From contig SCHM01000001.1 in NCBI GenBank assembly GCA_004123355.1, forward strand, positions 10,674,193 to 10,738,192: a stretch of 64,000 bases of DNA, read 5' to 3'. Positions within the stretch are counted from its first letter, which is position 1, and each line of letters opens with the position of its first letter. Position numbers and translations under genes: made by a program. The stretch is from Amphirosellinia nigrospora (taxonomy: Eukaryota; Ascomycota; Sordariomycetes; Xylariales; Xylariaceae). Shown here one piece after another: positions 23,194 through 34,752 of the stretch. Under the pieces are notes generated by a model. The model was given only the letters and a program-made list of their open reading frames with translations. It was not told the origin of the DNA and ran no database searches.

Positions 23194-25989
23194 ATTGACA
23201 GCTTTTGCTTAATGGGAAGAACAAAGGTTACAACATCACTTCAAGGGCCGGTGCGACTACGAGGGAGTGCGAACCCTATATAGAGAGGATTCATGCCATA
23301 GTGGCCGACCTGGACCAACCTAGTGTACTGCAGGTTGTCTGACTCCATGCTGACCCAGGGCGGCCCAGGATGTCATCCGTCGTCCTCTAATAACCCCATC
23401 GCTGTGTCTGTCGGTTGACGGATACACAGTAGCACAACCTCTCTGGCGGCAGGCTTGGCGTGCTGGTGTGGCTCGCGCTAGGCTTACCATTAGGTGCTAA
23501 GCTAGGGTAGGCCAGAAGAACCCAGGCCACGGGCGAGGCGAAGACGGGATCCATTGCTTATTCCATCAGTTGACAAGGCGCCAACAATGCAGCTCATTGG
23601 AGGCAACTTTTCGAGATGCCGGCCGGGTGGATTTCTTTGGCATGGGCAGCCCACCTAACATCCAGCAACAGTCAATGAAACAGATGTACCAAGACTTTGG
23701 GATAGGGGCCCGGCACCCACGATAAGACCGCGATGGCCTCTGCAATACCTGAATAGGCAGGCAAGCAGTCAATACATCAGAAGTGCCCATACCGAGATTG
23801 TACTTCGAGTATAAGGCAGAATTTGGACAACATCTGTGGACAACATCTGTGGACCAACAGTGGACTCCAAAAGCAGACGGACTTACACTACAACATGCAC
23901 AACGTCTTAGTGCGGCCACCACGTCCGGTGATGGTGAGGATGGAGATTCGCTACACTCCCAACACTACTGTATGTGCAGCTGGATGGGCTGGCGTAGATC
24001 CATGTTTATTGAGCTCAAACCGGCCTGAATGAGCTGACGAGCGAGCGAGCGAACGAGCATCGTGAGGGTCCGGCGTTAGAGCCCGGGTGGGGACTGGCAC
24101 CGCCATGACGAAGAACAGTAATCGGTTTGCATTTGACGGATCTATATCACTGTCTATGTTCTTTAAATGATGTCCGAGGGTCCGGAGTCGAACCAACGCG
24201 CGAGATTACTAGTGACATACAAGCCGTCCCTCTACTGTATGTAAGTTGACCGAGTCCCAACACACAGGTACGTGTGGGAGCAGTAGACGGGCTGTTGGCT
24301 AGGGCAGAGGGTCAGTTGAATTAGATTAGTGGGAGTGATGTGTGTTATACCTGCTTGAAACTTAAAAAACTTAAAAGTAAGCTTCTTTGCTGTGCCGTAA
24401 TGATGCACCCCTCCCCTGTCGGTAGCCCTGGCCCTAGCCCTTGTAGGCCCTTGTAGTACAGTGTAAGCCGCTGTGCACTGCCCTACTGTCATGTGGTAAG
24501 ATGGACAGTATATAATAATCCCCAGGTACCGTCTCTCAGTCCCCGGCCGCACTATCGGTAACTCGGGTGCTCCTTGATTGTTGTTCTAAAAAAAAAGATC
24601 GGCCTTTCGCCTACAATTCTACCGGAGGATCCTTTTCTTTTGCGCTACCTGGACGTCAGCCTAATCAACTGATACTAGTAACACATAATCCCTTATTTTA
24701 ATTACTAGGCTATTACACTACGCTTTCTATCTTGTAGTATATATAGTAGTGATTGGTGAGAGATATTAATAGTTACTATAACTATAACTTACTATCCCCT
24801 CCTAGCAAAGACTTCAGCCCTAACTCGGCCAGGGACGCCATTGTCTCAGCCACGGTGCCACCTGAGTAGCTTAGGTAAGTCTGTTTATCCGCCATTTATT
24901 TTCACCGCTGTAGCACCTGTCTTCTACACTACATATTACCGGAGTAGACACACATGATACGAGTCATCCGTGCTGCTGCAGGGCGATGGCACGTCAAAAT
25001 GGAAACAGCATGGCTGCATTGAACTACCGGATCAAGTTAGTCTCGGTACGGCCGGACCGAAGGTGTACCAGTACGAGGCTCTTGCTCTCCCAGTCCTCAC
25101 CTTGAACACCACTACGGATGTCATTCCAGGTTATCTTCAGCTATGTACTATGTAGAGCAGTATTCTTTCGCTGTGAGGACGGAAGCGAGATAAAGCTCGG
25201 GCTCACCGCCAAAGCGCAACAACAGTCCGTACGCAGACTCACAGCACACCATCCATGCTTATCCTCCATAAACGCGGAGCTACCTGGGTAATTAAAGTGC
25301 GGAGTTCGCACTAAATACACTGATCTACCGACGTAACTACACGTAGTTGCACTTAGCTCGACTATAACCACGTTAAGTCAGTGACTAGAATAGGCGATTT
25401 GCGCGATGTCACAGGGCTCTAGACCAGGATAGTGTGTAGGGCCTGTGTAGGGGTTAAGAACAGATAATTATCTTCTCACATGAAGATGCCCGGTCGGCAC
25501 AAACACCGAAAGTGTTTAATAAAAAAGGTTTATCGTTAAGGGTATGAATGTGACCCTATATTTAGTATGCTTAGTCACTACAAATTATTGTTTCACATTC
25601 TTAGGCTTCATTAGTGTAGACCTGGTAGCAGTAACCTCGGGTGATGAAAGAATGGCACGGTGTTGCACTGAGATCGATATATGTACGCCATCTAGGGCGA
25701 GAGCAGCATTTCTCCTTTCCCCTTTCCCCTTTCCCCGTTCCCCGTTCCCCAGAGCCCGGAGCCCGGCCACCTGGGTCTGGGGCCGGCAGCAGACGCCGGC
25801 AGGCGGCAGCTCGTTATGCCACCTTCCCTCCGGTATCGCACCTCACCCTTCCGCCCGCCAACCAATCAGAGAAGTTGAATTGTCAACGAACCTTGGGATT
25901 TTCTCTGCTTGACTCTCTACACTTTGGCAGTGGCGCAATCGACCGTGAAGGCAAGTTGCTATGCGACCTGAAAGATGAGGGTAATTGAG
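23194..25989. promoter_or_regulatory. divergent upstream region, P450 / aconitase
   Basis: About 2.8 kb between two outward genes. It contains a short tandem GGACAACATCTGT(GG) pair at about 23826-23852, an AT-rich part near 24650-24800, and a pyrimidine tract close to the aconitase start (listed separately). No gene was recognised. Confidence 0.4.
25715..25753 (+). promoter_or_regulatory. promoter pyrimidine (TTTCCC) tract of aconitase gene
   Basis: Tandem TTTCCCC/GTTCCCC units about 240 bases before the aconitase start codon. Pyrimidine-rich runs just upstream of the transcription start are common in strongly expressed fungal genes, so a promoter role is inferred. Confidence 0.4.
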
Positions 25990-28360
25990 ATGGCAGGCCG
26001 TCGCGGCGCGAGCCTTCGGGTAAGTCGTGTTTGCAACCATCAACCATCTTCCAACTAAGTACCAACATGCGCATTTCCAGCAACTCATAGCGTGCGGCCG
26101 TCGAGGCGACATATCGCGCCCCCGATCGTTCGCGACTCCTACATTCGACACCTCGAACCCACGGATTCCGCCGTACCTCAAGCTCGCCAAGAACTACGAG
26201 AGGGTCAAGGAGTGCTTGGAGGGCAGCGCCCTGACCTTGGCCGAGAAGATCCTCTACAGCCACCTAGACAATGCAGAGGAATTGCTCTTGACTAACACGA
26301 ATGGCGGCCGTGATATCCGGGGCACTGCGAATCTGAAGCTGAAGCCTGACCGTGTCGCCATGCAGGATGCCTCCGCACAGATGGCACTTCTTCAGTTCAT
26401 GACCTGCAACCTGCCGACGACCGCTATTCCTGCGAGCATCCACTGCGACCACCTCATTGTCGGCGAACACGGCGCACAGTCTGATCTGGAGTCCGGCATC
26501 AAGATGAATCAGGAGGTCTTTGACTTCTTAGGGTCGGCCGGGAAAAAGTACGGTATTGAGTTCTGGCCACCTGGTGCCGGCATCATCCACCAGAGCGTCC
26601 TTGAGAACTATGCCGCTCCTGGTCTTATGATGCTGGGTACTGATAGCCACACACCGAACGCCGGCGGCCTGTCGACGATAGCAATCGGTGTTGGTGGCGC
26701 CGATGCTGTGGAAGCGCTCGTTGGTGCGCCGTGGGAGTTGAAGGCTCCTCGCATCCTCGGTGTGAAGCTGATCAACAAACTTGGTGGCTGGGCCTCGCCC
26801 AAAGACATCATCCTAAACCTTGCTGGGAAATTAACAGTCCGTGGCGGTACAGGTTACATTATTGAGTACTTCGGTCCTGGAGTTGAAACACTCAGCTGCA
26901 CGGGCATGGCAACTGTCTGCAACATGGGCGCCGAGGTCGGTGCCACAACCTCGATATTCCCATTCAGCCCAGCCCATGTACGGTACCTCGAGTCCACCCA
27001 CCGGCGTGATGTAGCTGCTGAGGCCAAGAAATTCTCTGACATCGTCTCGTTGGGCTGACAAAGGTGCTCAATACGATGAAGTTATTACCATCGACCTGGC
27101 GAGCTTAGAACCCCATATTAACGGCCCCTTTACTCCTGACCTATCTACCCCTTATCCCAATTCAAAAAGACGGTACAGGAAGAGAGTTGGCCAGAAAAAC
27201 TATCGGCTGGCCTTATTGGCAGTTGCACAAACAGCTCTTACGAGGATATGACCCGTGTGGAGGGCATGGTACGCGAGGCATTAGAGGCGGGCCTAAAGCC
27301 GGCGTCTGATTTCTACATCACGCCTGGAAGTGACCAAATTAGAGAAACTCTGCGACGAGATGGGCCACTCGATACTTTCAAAGAGGCTGGTGGCACTGTA
27401 CTCTCAAACGCCTGTGGCCCGTGCATCGGTCAATGGAAACGTCAAGATGGCGTTGAGAAAGGCACGCCGAACGCTATTCTTACATCGTACAACCGCAACT
27501 TCCGAGGCCGCAACGATGGCAACCTGGACACGATGAACTTCCTAGCGTCGCCTGAGATTGTCACAGCTATGGCCTTCGCGGGAACTACTACCTTCAACCC
27601 CATGACCGACTCGCTGCAGACGGCCTCCGGCAAGGAGTTTCGTTTCACACCACCCTCGGGCGAGGAAATTCCACAGCAGCCGTTCGAGGCGGCACGGCCC
27701 GAGTTCCAGGCTGTTGCTTCCGCCCCGGATGCATCAGTAGAAGTCGCGATTTCGCCCAGCTCGTCGCGTCTCGCACTTTTGGAGCCCTTTGAACCTTTTC
27801 CGAATTCCGAGCTGACCGGCCTACGGGTCCTCGTCAAGGTGACAGGCAAGTGCACGACCGACACTATCTCGGCCGCCGGGCCCTGGTTGAAATACAAGGG
27901 CCACCTTCCCAATATCAGCGCCAACACGCTGAACACGGCCACTAACGCCGAGACGGGGGAGGTCAACGTCGCGTACGACACGGACGGGTCCGCGCACACA
28001 ATTCCAGAGCTCGGACAGCGGTGGCGTGACGCCGCGCAACCCTGGCTCGTCGTCGCCGAGCACAACTACGGCGAGGGTAGCGCGCGCGAGCACGCGGCGC
28101 TACAGCCGCGTTACCTAGGCGCTCGCGTGGTCCTCACTAAGAGCTTCGCCCGCATCCACGAGACGAACCTCAAGAAGCAGGGTGTGGTACCCCTGACGTT
28201 CGCCAACGAGGCCGACTACGACCGCATCAACGCCTGCGACGAGGTCGAGACAGTCGGCCTGCTAGACATGCTGCGGAACGGTGGCCAGGGTGATGTATCG
28301 CTGCGCGTCAAGAACTTCCGCACCGGCGAGGAGGTGCTGATCCCACGCGCCATGCCGTGA
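25990..28360 (+). CDS. mitochondrial aconitate hydratase, AcoB/Aco2-type
   Basis: 4Fe-4S hydratase family. The sequence resembles the fungal AcoB/Aco2 branch, whose yeast member acts in lysine synthesis as homocitrate dehydratase, more than the TCA-cycle Aco1; that choice is from remembered similarity. Exons: 25990-26019 and 26081-28360, with donor GTAAGT and acceptor TTCCAG. The first exon ([10 protein letters not shown]) plus the start of the second form an Arg-rich mitochondrial presequence. Cluster-ligating cysteines are visible in [11 protein letters not shown] and [10 protein letters not shown]; also [11 protein letters not shown], the C-terminal-domain loop [13 protein letters not shown] and [14 protein letters not shown]. 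About 770 residues. Two frame changes: around 27052-27054, with an offset that needs a gained base or two lost ones, and a lost T at 27152-27153 in DLSTPLSQFKK. Confidence 0.9.
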
Positions 28361-29074
28361 GCCGCGACCAGGCTGAATTCATACTCGCGGGTAGCGCCCT
28401 GAACTTGCTATCTAAGAAATCATGAAGTAAATGTTATGGTAGGAAGTAAATCAAAGGCGGATAGATAAAAGATGATTGGAAAGACAGGGTGTCTTTCGTA
28501 CGAAAGGGATCCAGTTTAGCGCATTTAAAACAAATCAATTACAGAAACAGAAAGAAATTCGGTGATCAATATCCAGCTAATAAAATCTTGAACATGGAAG
28601 ATGCTCGTATTTATTGTGTATCTGCAGCATTCTCGTGCTGCTGTATATATATGTAGGTACTGGCTGCCTATCTTATTGGGTTGTCGAGGTTGGTGTGGAT
28701 CTAGCAAGTATCCAGTCCTTCTATACGCGAACATTTTCTCCGTTTGTATATTCCGTATCCTGACCAATGGCCCCCAACCAAGGCGTAATGCGCGTAGGCA
28801 CGGATGCACACTCTATGTAATGCCCTCCCATCCCCGACCTTGTTCGTCCATTCGTACAGTTATGCGAGCTCAAATATAACGCCTTTCTGCCTCTATACCC
28901 GAGAAATGGATAGATAGACGCCACTGCGTCTTGGGGGTATATAGAAACCGCATAAGAATAGGTATGTATGTAAATGTCGCAAAAGTAAGTATACAGATCA
29001 TGTCACCGTATCGCAACGTGCGTGCCATGAGAAACACGCGAGGCAAGAAACACGAAGCAAAATGTAAGCTGTTG
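28361..29074. other. convergent 3' intergenic region
   Basis: About 0.7 kb between the aconitase stop and the stop of the next minus-strand gene. It presumably contains both 3' ends; nothing else was recognised. Confidence 0.5.
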
Positions 29075-31031
29075 TTAGCTCGACTGCATATCGGTGTCTG
29101 AATCAAGTTCGACTGGCATAGTTGCCTTCGCTTTGCCCTTAGCAGTTTTGTCCCCTGAGGCTGACCGATTTCTTTGTTCTGTTGTGCTTGAGCCTCGATT
29201 TGTTCCAGCACTTCAAGTGCTTGAAGCCACTTTGGATTCTCTCGCACGCGCTGCGGTAGGCTGTCTTGTCTTTGTTTCTGGTTGGGTTTTAATGTTCCCC
29301 GTTTTCGTTGGACCGCTCGCTTGATGGCCTCACCTAGGCCTGTTTTCCGGTTGCCACGGGCTGAAATTTCTTTTTGTTTTTGCTGGTACCACTCTTCAGT
29401 TTGTTGGCATGAGTAGTGGATTCTAGGGTCGATATAATTGAAATGTGTTGCGGGGCGTTGAGGTCGTGGGGCAACGTATCATCAGTAACACCAAACAAAG
29501 CATCGCCGGGTCGAAACGGTCGGTTATTCTCGCTATATATCTGGGCGTCTAGCTTTTTAGCGTCATGCTGTGAAACCCAGAAGAGACGCCGTTCTTCAGT
29601 CGACATCTTCTTCCACTCCCGGCCACCTAACAGAGCTGACAGAGGGCCATGGCGGCTTGCGATTTGCGTTGCTTCAACTTGTGACGCCGGCAGTGGATCC
29701 GGAACAGGCGTCTGTTGTACATCGGTTTTGGTGGGTTCCGTAGCCATCATCTGTTTAGTGACTGAAGCACCCATGCTCGAATTAGCCGGAGCAGAGTTTT
29801 TCTCGGTTAGGGACGATCGATGGATTCCGTTGGTGAGTTGAGGATCTTTGATGGGCGTAAATTCATGTTCAGGTGTGGATGTGTCAGAGGAATTTATGTG
29901 CATGGGCCCTGAGCCATTGCTGAGGGTTGGTATGTTTGGTTTTTGTTTGCTATTTGGCGCTTCAGATATTATTTCATTTGAGGGCCTCGAAGTGGGCTGC
30001 ACAGTGGGACTGCTTGGAACTACGGTCTGCGGCAGTTTTTGGGTTGGTAGATCTTTTATTTGTTCAACGGAGCGCTTGTGATGGACTTGAGAAATGCCAC
30101 CTGGCTGGGATACCGGTGGACCCTCACGGAGTTGCTTATTGCCGGACACTGGAATATCTCTTTGTTCGTAAGGTAAATCGGAATTTCCACTAGAAGACCT
30201 CTGGGGTTTGTGGAGGCCCGCTGAAACGCCATTATGGGCATGTATGTTGGGGGAAAGCTGAGGTTTCGGCGGCGGTAATAGAGTTACTGGATCATCATCC
30301 CTAGTGAGATCTATCACAAAAGACCCAGGACGAAAATTTCCTTTGAGACTGGTGGTTTGAGGTGGCTTACTCGAGGCCGGAGCTGGTCGAGTAGAGTTGC
30401 TAAGACTATCTCCTCGATGTAATTGTCGCTGGTCATTGTATGGCTTCGACCTCGCCGACTCATGTGCGGATTCTTTCTTCTTAGGCCGCAGTGCAAAATC
30501 GTCTACTGCACTAAGTTTATAAGTTCTCTCTTCGGACTGTCTGAACATACCTCTACTGGACAAATGAGAGATGCCATTCTCTGAGAACGAAGAACTGTCT
30601 GACCTTGAATACAACCCGGATACATTCGACACGCTTGGTGGACGCTGTTTCTTTACTGGTCGCGGATTTCCAGACAGTGAATCCGCAGATGGTCTCCGCG
30701 CAGGAGATGTTGGGGAAACAATACGAGCTTGTTCTAATGTCGGTGGTTGTTTGGCGCTTTTTCGTGCGGTATGCTTCTCAGGAAGTTGCTTCTTTTCGTT
30801 TGCCGATAATGCGGTCCCGGCCAAAACCGGGCTAACAGTACTCCTAGAGGGACCTAGCAGTGGGTTGGATGAGGAATTTGAGAAGGCCTGGTTTTTATCA
30901 GGTTGTAGGCGGCGACCTTGGAGACCTTGGAGATATTGTGTCTTGTGCTCCAAGCAGTATACGCCTCCCTCTTTCACACCAGACGAATAGCATCCTTCCC
31001 ATTGGCATTTCCGAGGTTCATTGCGATCCAT
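29075..31031 (-). CDS. unrecognised disordered protein with N-terminal Cys/His motif and SUMO-interacting-like motif
   Basis: I do not recognise this family. One long exon begins MDRNEPRKCQWEGCYSSG and has C-x4-C...YCLEH near residues 9-29, which could bind zinc. Then come about 400 low-complexity residues rich in Ser, Pro, Asn and Gln. Within them VIDLTRDDD has the form of a SUMO-interacting motif (hydrophobic V-I-D-L followed by acids). The last 150 residues look more ordered (REWKKMSTEERRLFWVSQHDAKKL, then a helical KWLQALEVLEQIEAQAQQN). The end at 29075 was chosen because it gives an acidic tail, ELDSDTDMQSS. Reaching it requires two frame changes, at about 29343-29346 and 29160, each fitting one lost base. 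The motifs suggest a nuclear protein, but this is inference. Confidence 0.6.
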
Positions 31032-34000
31032 GGCAGGAGAGAGCTAATTGCATACCAGGCCCTTCATCCATACGTAAGCCACATTGAAGTGATCTGCCGA
31101 TGTCCTGTTCGTAGGTATGGTGCTTTTAGACAGGCCGTCATTCGTTGGCAGGGGTCACTGATAGTACTTTCCCCAGCCACTCATTTGCAAGGTACTGACT
31201 ATCAAATAGAGATTGAGTAAGCGTAGACAATTAGACTATCACTAACGAGACGAAGCTACCAATGGGTATCGCCTTCCGCTAGGGAGAGAGTAGAGGAGAA
31301 AGAGCAGATACGAATAAAAGAGGGATAGGGCTAGTGGAAAGAGACTGCTGCTACTTACACTTTAAGAAACTGGTGAGCCGCGGTGATGGCCCAAGAAGCG
31401 GCAGGGTATTTATTTGCAACGACTGACGGTGATAGATAACCGATATCTAAGCCTGGCGTTGCACGAACGTGATATAATCTGGGGCGTGAAGATCAGCCGA
31501 AGTGTAGATAGTACAGGGTTATTTATAGAGGGGTCATAACGTAAGGCGAGTTCTGTATGGCCAGTCTCAGATCTTTTCAGTTTGTAATTTGTACCTCATT
31601 CTGCGGGGAAACAGCGGCTATGAAATGCAAAACTCAGCCACGTGAGTGAGAGAATCCTCGGTTGTATCTTTTTTGCCACAGCCTTTGGCTCTGTCTCGGT
31701 GGATACAAAAGCGAGGTCGAGCTCCATGTAGTGGCACGAGCAGATATACTGCTTTTGGAATTTATCTTGCTCTCTGCCACTAAATGTATCGGGGAGGTAG
31801 ATACTTTGGCGCAGAAGAGAAAACAAGACGCGTTGCTTGGACAACATGTGTTTCGTTACGGCGAGTATACACACCAAAACCAGAAGATTCACCACGCAAT
31901 CGACCTTTTACCTCTTCGCTCATCATTGACTCGGCCAGCAGGACAATAATTCAAAAAGAAAATTGGGCATAGTAGAGTTTGAATATCTCACCTAACGTGC
32001 TTGGGTGCATCGGAAGAAACATCGACTGTCAAGTCATGCTGGCTTGGCTATATGTGATATTTTCGTGACACCCAGCCTTGCAGACAGCGGCTATAGAATT
32101 CAATAGAGGCGCGTAGACAGGCCCCTCGGCCCGGTCGCCGATCGTCTGGTCGGCCGTCTCGCCACGAACCGGAGATGAGCGTGACTTCGAGCGCGCAACA
32201 GGATGTGATGACTGGACTTCCAGCCGCCGGGCTCAATAGAGCATCACACAAGTACGATGGACGGACAAAGAGGCGCGTGAGCTAGCAGGTGTTACTGAAG
32301 AAAAGCCAAAGCCGACTTAGGGCGATCAGGTAAGGTACCTAGGTAAGGCACGGGAAGGTATAGCGTAAAGCTAAGAACGGGGCAACTTGCACAGAACGAG
32401 ATTCGATTCAACAAGCCACCAGTTGCCGAGTTGCGACTTACTTACATTCCCGACTAGGGTTAGGATTTCGCGGAGGTGGTCCGTGCCTGCCCATTTTAAG
32501 AGTGCTGCATCTACTGGAACTAGACCTGGTGTAGACAAGCCCCACTTTATTCATCTGCTTGTACATCCACGGCGTCGGATTATTAGTCTACCGATACCTC
32601 TCCACCTAGGTAACGCATCCATTCTGCCAACACTCCCCTCCACCTGCATACTATGTAGCTCGCATCACGAGAGCACAGTAGGTAACCTCAAAATCTCCAT
32701 AAATAGCTCGGGGCAGAAATAAGCGCCGCTGAAATGTACCCTCAGTCCTGCGAGACCTAGGTGGGCAGACTGGTCTCTCTATCCGCTCTTTTCCAATCGG
32801 CAGCGGAAACCCCTTGTCGCCACAATGGGTGTCAGTGACTAAAACCGGACAAGCGTCATGATCAATGGTAACTCAGATATAAGACATCAGCCCTCCTAAA
32901 TCGGCATCGACGACGTAAATATCTTCAACAGTCGAACCCAGCCAGCCAATAATTCTCTCTATGTTCGATGAGGGTTGGAGCGGGCTGCGCGTTCCTTGTG
33001 TCGGAATAAGCGACAATCGCTGCAAGAGGTTCTCACTGGGCACTGTCAAGGCGGCAGAGGGGCTGTGAAGCCAGTCGCCGACAAATAAACGAGCGCTTCT
33101 CTCGAAGATGAAACACAGAAATCTCTCAAAATAAAGACTTCCCCTCTCGGGATTTTCATCGCTCGAGTTACGTTGGAGGCGTCGGCCCAGACTCCAAGCA
33201 AGCACAGTTCATCCACTTGCGATCTCGAACGTGGAGCCAGAGTCTCGGAAAGCGAGCAATCATCTCTAGGGCGATGGTCGACTGCCAATGAAAATAAGGG
33301 CTTGTTAAAGGATCAGAAGAGTCCCTTTATTATAATAAGTCCACACCACTTTCATCTTGTAGGTTTTGTTTATAAGACAACGGGATTCAGTCTACGACCC
33401 ACTTTCGTGCTGGGGGGTGCCATCAGGTCACTTTGACAATCACGGTCAACCACATCGTATGACACCATAGGCCGAACCCCCCGCCAAAAAAACCTTTACA
33501 GGATTGACTGGCCCAAATCCTCACGTATCGGTCCCAAACCGGCCTTTGTAGGAAGGCTCTTAGAGTGGCTACTAATTAGACTAGGCCCTACCAAACAGTA
33601 AGACATTTCTGAGACTAAAACGGGTAATTGAGGACCCGCTTCAACACATTTCCCGCCGCCACTGCCCGGCGATCGCCCGGCCCCTGCCGACACAGAAGGC
33701 CCTCGTCTCCGATGCCCCGAAGAAAAACATAGCCCGGTCACGTAAAAAGCGGACTTGGGTAATCAATAATTACATGATAGGTTCACGCAAGGCGGACTGG
33801 TGTCAAGCTTACCGCTCCCAGGCTATCGGGTAGCTGGTCTAATAAACTCACCTGACAAGGCTGGGCTCGATCGTATGTTAAGCTCCTAGACGAACACATC
33901 CCGGGTAAGAATCAGGTCAGCTTGCGGCCGTAGCTGACTCTTTCGAGGACCAACTAGAGCACATGGGACATTCTAGCATCGTGAAGCGTAAATCTTAGTC

Positions 34001-34212
34001 TTATTGTATGTAGTATAAAATCAAGGTTACCACCTAACCTTATAATAGAACTCATGTCCTCATCATAGACATCCAACAAGAACATAATAAACCAACAGTC
34101 TCGAGAGCATATACCAAGCCTCTCTTTCCTCTCCTCTCAACTTGTACAAAAACTCATCAACTCCACTCCCGGCAGTTCCTCTCATCTCCATCCACCACAA
34201 AAATCAGACAGA
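31032..34212. other. gene-poor interval, divergent upstream regions
   Basis: About 3.2 kb separating two outward genes. Several CCTAGGTA-type short tracts occur (32331-32347, 32607-32613). A pyrimidine-rich stretch (CTCTCTTTCCTCTCCTCTC, about 34119-34138) lies shortly before the next start codon and probably belongs to its promoter or leader. No supported gene. Confidence 0.45.
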
Positions 34213-34510
34213 ATGGCACCGATCACAGTTCAAGCTGCCCGTCTAGCCTCACGACAGGTCCTGAGAGCACCTCTACGGCAACAAGTCTTCCGCCGCTACG
34301 CCTCTAGCAATGCCCCAGCAGACTGGGGGCGGATCGTCAAAACAAGAGCCCAGACTCTTGCAATGTATGTACTTTCCAGCTACTGAATTCTATTCTTTAA
34401 GGGTTATCGGCATGGAAGTACTAATACGTATGGTGTTATACAGATACCTCCCAGGCATGGCTATGGTTTTAGGCTGGCCTTGGATTGGCGCCAAGGTACT
34501 AGGCGCTTGA
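34213..34510 (+). CDS. small probable mitochondrial membrane protein
   Basis: Two exons, 34213-34364 and 34444-34510, encode 72 residues. Splicing uses donor GTATGT, a CTAATAC branch site near 34421 and acceptor ATACAG, and the halves join in frame (TLAIYLPGMAM). The N-terminus (MAPITVQAARLASRQVLRA, then FRRYAS) is an amphipathic Arg-rich presequence with a typical RRYAS cleavage context. The C-terminus YLPGMAMVLGWPWIGAKVLG is a short hydrophobic segment that could cross the inner membrane. I cannot assign a family; size and layout resemble small accessory subunits of respiratory complexes or ATP synthase, which is only a suggestion. No frame break. Confidence 0.75.
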
Positions 34511-34752
34511 TTCGGTACGGATAGACGAACCTCACCCTAATATATATCACACTACTTTATCTATTCTTCTATGTATATACAACCATAAAAAGGGAGGCTC
34601 GGGAAAGCGGCGTTATGGTCCAAGGGGATATATCCAGTGTAGAAGGGGTGTGTGGTAAAGAGCAAGAAATATAAAAAAGAGAAGATCAAGACAAAAAGTC
34701 TGAATAAAAAAACATTTCACACGTTGCAAAATGCATCCGATGCTCATCCATT

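Noticed and set aside
24232-25400. Several 60-100 codon frames between P450 and aconitase
   Set aside because: Low-quality composition, no homology cues and no consistent exon structure.
21311-28360. Biosynthetic cluster around P450 and aconitase (itaconate-like)
   Set aside because: No decarboxylase, transporter or regulator of such a cluster lies between them, and about 2.8 kb of empty sequence separates the genes.
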